NCBI RefSeq assembly: GCF_900099685.1
Contig: NZ_FNDW01000001.1
Location: 310,001-374,000 of the forward strand
Source of the DNA: Chryseobacterium taeanense
GTDB taxonomy: Bacteria > Bacteroidota > Bacteroidia > Flavobacteriales > Weeksellaceae
Reading direction: 5' to 3'
DNA: 64,000 nucleotides
Shown: piece after piece, positions 18,651-24,982 of the stretch
Layout of the letters: every line of letters begins with the position of its first letter
How positions within the stretch are numbered: the stretch's first letter is position 1
Translations under genes and position numbers: made by a program
Notes under the pieces: generated by a model
Seen by the model: only the letters and a program-made list of their open reading frames with translations
Told to the model about the DNA's origin: nothing
Database searches by the model: none

Positions 18651-18883
18651 CTTAAGAGAATTTTTTTAGGTCTTCTTATTTTTTTATTTAAAAAAACACA
18701 AATACAAGATTCTACATTTCCTTGATCTTCATCGAAAGATATTACAATAAGGGAAATTCTGATTTTTTATTAAATACTTACTTGTAATTAATGTATCGCA
18801 TTGGCTTGCTACGTCCTGTAGGTAAGATAAATCAGCAATACCTAAAATTTAATCAACAGTCAACTAATTAAAAAAATAACATT

Positions 18884-19270
18884 ATGTCATTTAAAGCAGT
18901 ATTGGAAGTAGCTGGAAAAAAGTATAACGTATTGAACGTCAATTATGGACTATTTCAGGAAACGGATTCCACGGGAAGACCTTCCACTATTACAAGAGGA
19001 GGTAAAATTGATGTCACCGTAGAAGGAACGGGATCTACTGATCTTTTTGAATGGATGACCAATTCATTCGAAAGAAAAGACGGAAAAGTCGTTTTCTTTA
19101 AAAGGGACAGTGAAGCAACTTTGAAAGAATTGAAATTCACAGAAGCTTATTTGGTAAAACATAAGGAGAAATTTGATTCTGTAGGAGAAAATCCACTCAC
19201 AGAATGTTTTACAATTTCTGCCAGAAAGATAGAAATGGGAAATGGTGCTTACGAAAATGAATGGGTATAA
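18884..19270 (+). CDS. tssD: T6SS inner tube protein TssD (Hcp), copy 2
   Basis: A 128-residue close paralogue of copy 1. Long identical strings such as GSTDLFEWMTNSFERKDG (with Ala for Ser in copy 1) and ATLKELKF show recent duplication. The 233-nt gap before it holds no gene and no obvious terminator. Having two nearly equal Hcp proteins allows mixed tubes or dosage increase; which applies cannot be told from sequence. Confidence 0.9.
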   Translation: MSFKAVLEVAGKKYNVLNVNYGLFQETDSTGRPSTITRGGKIDVTVEGTGSTDLFEWMTNSFERKDGKVVFFKRDSEATLKELKFTEAYLVKHKEKFDSVGENPLTECFTISARKIEMGNGAYENEWV

Positions 19271-19290
19271 TTCGTGAGAAATAAAAAAAT

Positions 19291-19680
19291 ATGTCGTTTT
19301 TATCAAAATTAGAATTAGACGGTAATACCTATAATATTCTGGAGTGTAAATACAATTTTACACAGCCGGTTGACGGGACGGGGAAGCCAAAGGGAATGCC
19401 TAAAGGCGGGAAAATAATGATCCGCATCGAAAGTACCGGAAACCCTGAATTATTAAGCTGGATGCTAGATCATAACCAGGTAAAAAACGGTAAAATAATT
19501 TTCTACCGAAGAGATGCTATGAGCAAATTGCAGGAACTTGTTTTTGAAAAAGCCTATTGTGTCGAATTTACAGAGCAATTCAATTCGGACAATGAAGAAC
19601 CCCTTCAGATAGAAATGCATCTGGTTGCCAGAAAATTTGATGTCAATGGTGCTGTTCACGAAAAAATGTGGAGAGAATAA
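19291..19680 (+). CDS. tssD: Divergent Hcp-like protein (TssD), copy 3
   Basis: A 129-residue Hcp-like protein clearly related to the two upstream genes in fold pattern (MSFLSKLELDG, then GKPKGMPKGGKIMIRIESTG, then ELLSWML) but well diverged. It ends in EKMWRE instead of NEWV. It starts only 20 nt after copy 2 and leads into the LysM/PAAR-like/effector block, which suggests it is a cargo-dedicated or tip Hcp rather than a bulk tube subunit. That role is inferred from linkage and divergence. Confidence 0.85.
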   Translation: MSFLSKLELDGNTYNILECKYNFTQPVDGTGKPKGMPKGGKIMIRIESTGNPELLSWMLDHNQVKNGKIIFYRRDAMSKLQELVFEKAYCVEFTEQFNSDNEEPLQIEMHLVARKFDVNGAVHEKMWRE

Positions 19681-19731
19681 TCTTAAATCAAGATCGACTG
19701 ACACGAATTTTTGAACTGAAAATAAATTAAA

Positions 19732-20763
19732 ATGGATATCGGGATTTCAATATATCACGTCGAAAAAGGTGATACATTACAATCGGTTGCGGAGAAATTG
19801 GGAATTCCCGCAGAAATACTAAAACGTTATCACAATACCTATTGCAATTTAAAAAATCTTATTGGACATGATCTCAACGGAATTCATGAAATAATGCTCC
19901 CTTCATCGGACAAAATTGTTGAATATAAAAAATCACAAAAGCAGAAAGAGATCTGTCAAATTTTTCTTCCTTTTTATCTGACGAAAGATTTTTATGCCAC
20001 AAAATATGAGGTTTCAGAAAGTTTTGAGCAGCCAGAAGAAGAAAATGTAAAGATAACATACTCTGTTTTTGTCAGGCTTCGAGAAGATTTTAATAAAGGT
20101 TTTATTGCGGAAGTTGAAGCTAGTGACTTCAAAAAGAATGAACAGTCGCCTGATGATAAAATAAGCCAGCTTTCTCTTTCGTGTATGAAAAATATTTCTC
20201 CGATTGCTTTCCGGATTCCGGCGCAGGGAAAAATAACGGGTTTTTACGATCATAAGGTAATTGTTAAAAGATTTGAAAACAGACGTTCTGCTCTGAATGA
20301 TTTTTTCATTGGTGAAGTTTCCGATGATTATTTAAATGCATTTTATGAGAATCTTAAAAGCGAGAATGATTTGCTTGAGCAATTCTCATCTTCATTACTC
20401 TATCAGGCTCTTTTCCCTGAAATGAACTGGTTTCAAAGCAAGAAAGATTGGAAAGATTATTACTATATCGTCCCGGATTCATTTCCTGTGAAATGCCATT
20501 TTCATACAGAATACAATTTTGAAAATTTAAATTATATAGAAATTATTATAAAAGGTAAAATCATAGAAGATTGCAGTCTACAGGAATTGCTGAAGGGAGT
20601 AAAAATTGATGAGTTTCCAAGGGAACAAGCAAATGGTGAAATAGAATTAAAATATACATTTCATAAAGAAAGTAAACAATTAACAAAAGTTGAGGCTGGC
20701 ATTATCCTTTTAGATAAGGAAAATTTATATCAAAAACATAGTATTCTGATTACTGCAAAATAA
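19732..20763 (+). CDS. LysM-domain protein of the T6SS payload block
   Basis: A 343-residue protein without signal peptide. Residues about 6-60 form a LysM-like domain (YHVEKGDTLQSVAEKLGI) followed by a distinctive extension, RYHNTYCNLKNLIGHDL, also found in the next small gene. The remaining 280 residues are unrecognised, beta-rich and charged. LysM domains bind peptidoglycan N-acetylglucosamine, but here the protein is cytoplasmic or T6SS-delivered, as it lacks a Sec signal. The position between Hcp copy 3 and the PAAR-like gene suggests a spike, adaptor or loading component. Confidence 0.65.
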   Translation: MDIGISIYHVEKGDTLQSVAEKLGIPAEILKRYHNTYCNLKNLIGHDLNGIHEIMLPSSDKIVEYKKSQKQKEICQIFLPFYLTKDFYATKYEVSESFEQPEEENVKITYSVFVRLREDFNKGFIAEVEASDFKKNEQSPDDKISQLSLSCMKNISPIAFRIPAQGKITGFYDHKVIVKRFENRRSALNDFFIGEVSDDYLNAFYENLKSENDLLEQFSSSLLYQALFPEMNWFQSKKDWKDYYYIVPDSFPVKCHFHTEYNFENLNYIEIIIKGKIIEDCSLQELLKGVKIDEFPREQANGEIELKYTFHKESKQLTKVEAGIILLDKENLYQKHSILITAK

Positions 20764-20814
20764 AAATATTTTTTAATCAAATCAGATTTTTCCGAAAAAT
20801 ATAATGGACATTGG

Positions 20815-21006
20815 ATGAAAAAATATACTGTACAGAAAGGAGATTCTCTAGATTCTATTGCTGAGAAATTCGGAGTAAAAAATGGTCAGTTGCTCCGTTC
20901 TTATCATAATATGCACTGTCCGCTGGATGATTTATTAGGATATGAACTTGTTCCGGGAAAAGAAATTCTGATCCCCGAAGAATCCGAATATCTAAGAAAA
21001 AAATGA
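20815..21006 (+). CDS. Short LysM-domain protein, possibly a split N-terminus of the PAAR-like protein
   Basis: A 63-residue protein that is almost only a LysM domain (KYTVQKGDSLDSIAEKFGV) plus the same extension as its neighbour (SYHNMHCPLDDLLGYEL). Its reading frame ends at TGA (21004-21006), directly after a run of seven A residues (20997-21003). Removing one A would join it to the next gene, which has no ATG start. It is therefore either a free-standing LysM subunit or the N-terminal part of a LysM-DUF4280 fusion interrupted by a one-base change, sequencing error or programmed slip. Confidence 0.65.
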   Translation: MKKYTVQKGDSLDSIAEKFGVKNGQLLRSYHNMHCPLDDLLGYELVPGKEILIPEESEYLRKK

Positions 21007-21022
21007 TAAAATAAACGAACCT

Positions 21023-21607
21023 GTGAATGAATATAATGAAACCGGAAAAAGTTTTGAAGAAAAACAGGAAGAGCCATCAAAAAAGAGACAGGAAGAAGAG
21101 AAAAGCGAAAGTAATTCCAGTGAACATGACGGAAAGTACTTCGTTATACAAAAAGGAATGTGCCAATGTAATCAAGGTTTTAAATTTCCAAAATTTAAAG
21201 TTACCTCTCATCAAAAACATTACTGGAATGATAATGATGGAAACCCAGATTATCTTGCCGTAACTGAAGATAATACTCAATTGGATCCTCAGGCACAACC
21301 TTTTGGACAGTGCAAACTGAAGCCGTCTGCCGGCGGTTATCTTCCCTGTACATACGCCCCTTTAGGAAAATGGACTAAAACATACGAAAAAGTAAAAGTA
21401 ATGGGTAAAAGCTGTGTTACGGAAATTTCGGAACTCATGTGCTCTACTGGCGGAAAGATTACAGTTTTTAAACATGGTCAGCAAAGTGAAGCAGGTAAAA
21501 GTCAGGTAAAAGAATCAGATGTCCGGGAGCAGCGAGTGTACAGTCCAATCGTGAATTTTGAAAAATTCCAGGAAGAAATGAATGAACATAGTGGAGAAGC
21601 ATGGTAA
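21023..21607 (+). CDS. PAAR-like DUF4280 spike-tip protein
   Basis: A 194-residue protein. After a charged Glu/Lys/Ser-rich linker (about 1-40), the DUF4280/PAAR-like domain spans about 40-155. It has paired cysteines (GMCQCNQG, GQCKLKPSAGGYLPC, GKSCVT, LMCSTGGKI) and the final SELMCSTGGKITVFKHGQ typical of the family. DUF4280 proteins sharpen the T6SS spike and dock effectors. The only start in frame is GTG at 21023; the frame is open back to 20996 with no ATG, which supports a possible join to the LysM gene upstream. The effector gene follows 16 nt later. Confidence 0.8.
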   Translation: MNEYNETGKSFEEKQEEPSKKRQEEEKSESNSSEHDGKYFVIQKGMCQCNQGFKFPKFKVTSHQKHYWNDNDGNPDYLAVTEDNTQLDPQAQPFGQCKLKPSAGGYLPCTYAPLGKWTKTYEKVKVMGKSCVTEISELMCSTGGKITVFKHGQQSEAGKSQVKESDVREQRVYSPIVNFEKFQEEMNEHSGEAW

Positions 21608-21623
21608 TTGAAATTATTTTGTG

Positions 21624-23825
21624 ATGAGTAAAAAAGGAGTTTCGATGATCTCTGGAAATATTTCTCCTATTGTGGGAGAAAAACAGACCTATCATATTGT
21701 TGGTTGGTATCCTGATACCCCAAAAGAAGAACGTGATCCTGGAAATGTTACATGGGAATTGTTCAGAAAAAGGAGTAACGGAAAGTTTAGCACCACAAAT
21801 ATTAAGAAAAAGGGAGACAGTAGTTTTACTTTTGGAGAGGCCTCTTTGGGAAATACTTATCGCCTGGAAGGCTATCTTCATCGGCCGGAAGGGGGAGGAA
21901 TAATTATTACTCCAAAGCCCAGCAAAATTCCTCAAATAAATAAAGTAGGATTATTTTATGTGGATGATACCAGAGGCAGCATGTTTAGCTTTATGGAAAA
22001 GCTGAGAGCCAGAGCGTATTGCTGCAATATGTTTAATAAAGAATTGGTATTCACACTATGGGAGGATGATGCTATAGGATCAGGGCATCATAAAAGCAAC
22101 AAAGCAATAGACTCACAAAAAGCCAAAGTAAATAAAAATGGAATTGCTGTTGCAGAATTTATGCTCACAAAAGCTCTCACGAAAAAAGCCATGCAGGGCG
22201 AAGTAGATTCGAAACAGCTGGAATTCTATGTAACAGTAGAATATTACAAAAGTAAAAAGCACGCGACAGAAAATGTAGAAATCGATAATCCTTATGCACA
22301 ATATTATAAACCCAAACCATACGAACCTCCTGTAACGCCTAAAGCAAAAGGTTCACCGGCCGAACAGAAACCAAAATCCAGAAAAGAAGAAAGGGGAATT
22401 TTAGATGCTGTTACCGATCAATTGACAGATTTATGGGATTGGCAGGAAAGCAAGGGAACGATTACTAAAGATAAAACACCTACGGTGAGAAAACCCGAGG
22501 GGAGAAGTGTTGTGGTGGTGAAGGGACAAGAAACTTCCAAAAAAAATAATATTTGTATTTGCCAAAGTTATGATTTAATCTGGGGGCAGAAAGTTAGCTG
22601 TGAATTTAGGAAAAAAGTAGTGGAGATTGCTAATACACTGGGTAAAGATCCAAATTTGTTAATGGCGGGCATGGCACTAGAAACTGGAAGAACATTTTCT
22701 CCAACTGCAGGAGCTGGAACTAGTTATGTGGGACTCATTCAATTTGGAGATTTGGCTGCGGAATCTGTAGGAACAACAATAAGTGCTTTATTAAAAATGA
22801 CAGATATTCAGCAATTGCATTACGTTGAAAAATATCTACAAAAGAAAAAAGATAAGATCAATACACTTACTGATTTTTATTTGTCTATATTAATGCCTAT
22901 TGATGTTGGTAAAGGTAATCAGCCTAATTATACAGTTTTTGACAACAAATATCCTCTTGAATATTCTAAGAAGGGAATTCTTACAGATTTAAGCAAATCA
23001 AGACATTATGGTTACAGGCAGAATCCTGCTTTTTTCTTTGAGGGAGAGTTACATAAAAAAATTAAAATCAAGAGAAGTGACGGAAAATATCAAGTATTTA
23101 AAGAACTTCATGATGAAAAGAAGGTATGGTATGAAAACGGAGAAAAAAAATATGAAGGTGAAGGAAAAACATATATATGGGAAATAGAAAAAAGTATTTC
23201 AAAATTTTATGAAGATGGAAAAAATCATAAAGCGAAAGTATTTGAATGTCAAAAAGAATCAAAGCAAGATACACTCCCATCAACAGAAAAAGATACATGG
23301 AATGTAATAATTACAGAACATTATACTGGAAAAATGTGTACCCACATCGAAATGACTCCAATTAGAAATAATTGTAGAAGAGGTAAAATAGAAGTTTATG
23401 ACCATAATGGGAAAATAGTTTTTACAATTTCTGACTGTTTGCTTGAAGGAATAGCAGGAGAAGACAGAATGATTAAAGATTCTGACGCTCCTTTTGGCAC
23501 ATATAAAATATCAGCCTCACCCTTTATTATGGGTTCTTTATCAGGAGACAAGCGTACTTCTTACGGGCCAAATCCAAGGTTGTCTTTTGAACCAATCTTA
23601 GGACACGATGATGAAGCGGCCAAAAGTGGGCGTTCCTTAATAAGAATACATGGAGGTAGGCAGGAAACGAAGAAATTTCAGCCAAGACCAAATCCTGTTC
23701 TTTTGAGAACACATGGTTGTATAAGAATATGGGATGCGGATGCAAAGAGATTTTATGAATGGTGGAGGGACTACCATAAATCTAATCCTGAAATTAGACC
23801 CGGTAAACTAAAAATAATTAAATAA
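21624..23825 (+). CDS. Probable T6SS peptidoglycan effector: lysozyme-like plus L,D-transpeptidase-like domains
   Basis: A 733-residue protein from the ATG at 21624 (a GTG directly precedes it). There is no signal peptide, as expected for T6SS cargo. Residues about 10-90 are an Ig-like N-terminal domain (GWYPDTP, TWELFRK) seen in Bacteroidota T6SS cargo, and about 100-225 a second beta domain. A Pro/Lys-rich linker follows. Residues about 325-470 look like a lysozyme/lytic transglycosylase fold, with candidate catalytic Glu353 in MALETGRTFSP and GLIQFGDLAAE. Residues about 620-733 match a YkuD-type L,D-transpeptidase: APFGTYKIS, RIHGG (His676), then RTHGCIRIWD with catalytic Cys699 and Arg701. 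It would attack peptidoglycan glycan strands and stem peptides in a rival's periplasm. The transpeptidase call is firm; the glycosidase call is moderate. Confidence 0.75.
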   Translation: MSKKGVSMISGNISPIVGEKQTYHIVGWYPDTPKEERDPGNVTWELFRKRSNGKFSTTNIKKKGDSSFTFGEASLGNTYRLEGYLHRPEGGGIIITPKPSKIPQINKVGLFYVDDTRGSMFSFMEKLRARAYCCNMFNKELVFTLWEDDAIGSGHHKSNKAIDSQKAKVNKNGIAVAEFMLTKALTKKAMQGEVDSKQLEFYVTVEYYKSKKHATENVEIDNPYAQYYKPKPYEPPVTPKAKGSPAEQKPKSRKEERGILDAVTDQLTDLWDWQESKGTITKDKTPTVRKPEGRSVVVVKGQETSKKNNICICQSYDLIWGQKVSCEFRKKVVEIANTLGKDPNLLMAGMALETGRTFSPTAGAGTSYVGLIQFGDLAAESVGTTISALLKMTDIQQLHYVEKYLQKKKDKINTLTDFYLSILMPIDVGKGNQPNYTVFDNKYPLEYSKKGILTDLSKSRHYGYRQNPAFFFEGELHKKIKIKRSDGKYQVFKELHDEKKVWYENGEKKYEGEGKTYIWEIEKSISKFYEDGKNHKAKVFECQKESKQDTLPSTEKDTWNVIITEHYTGKMCTHIEMTPIRNNCRRGKIEVYDHNGKIVFTISDCLLEGIAGEDRMIKDSDAPFGTYKISASPFIMGSLSGDKRTSYGPNPRLSFEPILGHDDEAAKSGRSLIRIHGGRQETKKFQPRPNPVLLRTHGCIRIWDADAKRFYEWWRDYHKSNPEIRPGKLKIIK

Positions 23826-23830
23826 ATATT

Positions 23831-24856
23831 ATGAAAAATAAATTATTTTTTTTCCTGATGTTTACTGTCTTATGTCGTTGTCAAGAAAAAAGGCAATCAT
23901 TAAAATATATGAAAACAGATATAGAATTAGTAGGAAATTTAGATTTAAATAACTCTATTTTTCCTAAAGAAGAAATAGAACTTAAGAAATATAAGTTTGA
24001 GGGTATATATATAGAAAATATTCAGATTGAAAAATTATTAGATAAAGAATACAGATACAAATTTTTTAATTACCTAAAAAATAGAACAGATGATAATGAC
24101 TTTAAAGCTACTCTTTTTTGTAAACTTTTACTCATTAGGATTCAACAACTTAAAGATTCAAATTCTTTTTTTATTTTATCAGAAAGTTCTAAATATAATG
24201 AGATTTCATCTGAAGGAATAGAATTATTAGGAGATAGTGTAACTGAATTATTTCTTGATGATCCTTATTTTTTTATTCAACAAGGCACAAAATATAATGA
24301 TAAAGAGATTAATAATTATGTTTTGGCTGTACTTAATGATTTTACGGTAAATGAATTTTTTTTTAAAGATAATTTAGCAGAGATTACAATAGACAAAAAG
24401 ATGTTATTATTAAATCCAATAATTGAAAAAGACTTCACAGATAAAAATCTTATTAAAACCTTAAAAAGAATGCCTAAAGTTGAAGCTTTTTTTTCCCCTT
24501 CACTATATACTAATTGGAAAAGCAAGACAATTGATTTCACGAATATTATTGAATTATTTGGTGAAGATTTAATGAAAAAATGCGACGTTAGTGAAGCCAA
24601 TTATTATAGATTAATAATTCTTCCTACTCTAAATAAATATGTTATTCAAGGTAAATCTTCTCCAGTTTACTTCATCCAGGATCCAGACGGTTTTACAAAC
24701 CTCCGAAAAGAAAAAAACACATCTTCTGAAATTTTACAAAAAATAAAATCCGCGAGCATTATTGAAGTGCTTGATAATTCCGGCGACTGGTTTCTGGTAA
24801 AAACCAAAGAAGGAAATAGGGGGTATGTTCATAAAAGTCGAATAAAATCTAAGTAA
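23831..24856 (+). CDS. Probable immunity lipoprotein with C-terminal SH3 domain
   Basis: A 341-residue exported protein starting 5 nt after the effector gene. The N-terminus is a lipoprotein-like signal (MKNKLFFFLMFTVLCRC; Cys15 or Cys17), so it would sit in the periplasm, where a peptidoglycan-targeting effector acts. Residues about 35-275 are unrecognised. The last 60 residues are a bacterial SH3 domain (GFTNLRKEKNTSSEILQKI, then WFLVKT and GYVHKSRI), which often binds cell-wall peptides. The gene is visibly richer in A and T than the structural T6SS genes, in line with exchangeable effector-immunity cassettes. The immunity role is inferred from position, compartment and domain. Confidence 0.65.
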   Translation: MKNKLFFFLMFTVLCRCQEKRQSLKYMKTDIELVGNLDLNNSIFPKEEIELKKYKFEGIYIENIQIEKLLDKEYRYKFFNYLKNRTDDNDFKATLFCKLLLIRIQQLKDSNSFFILSESSKYNEISSEGIELLGDSVTELFLDDPYFFIQQGTKYNDKEINNYVLAVLNDFTVNEFFFKDNLAEITIDKKMLLLNPIIEKDFTDKNLIKTLKRMPKVEAFFSPSLYTNWKSKTIDFTNIIELFGEDLMKKCDVSEANYYRLIILPTLNKYVIQGKSSPVYFIQDPDGFTNLRKEKNTSSEILQKIKSASIIEVLDNSGDWFLVKTKEGNRGYVHKSRIKSK

Positions 24857-24982
24857 GAAGAACAATATAAGCTTATCAAAATTAAAACATTATAAAAATA
24901 AATATCTATACACTTTCACCCTTCCAACCTTTTCCCGTTTTTATACATCTATACCAATAGAACAGCTATAAAACAAAATTCT

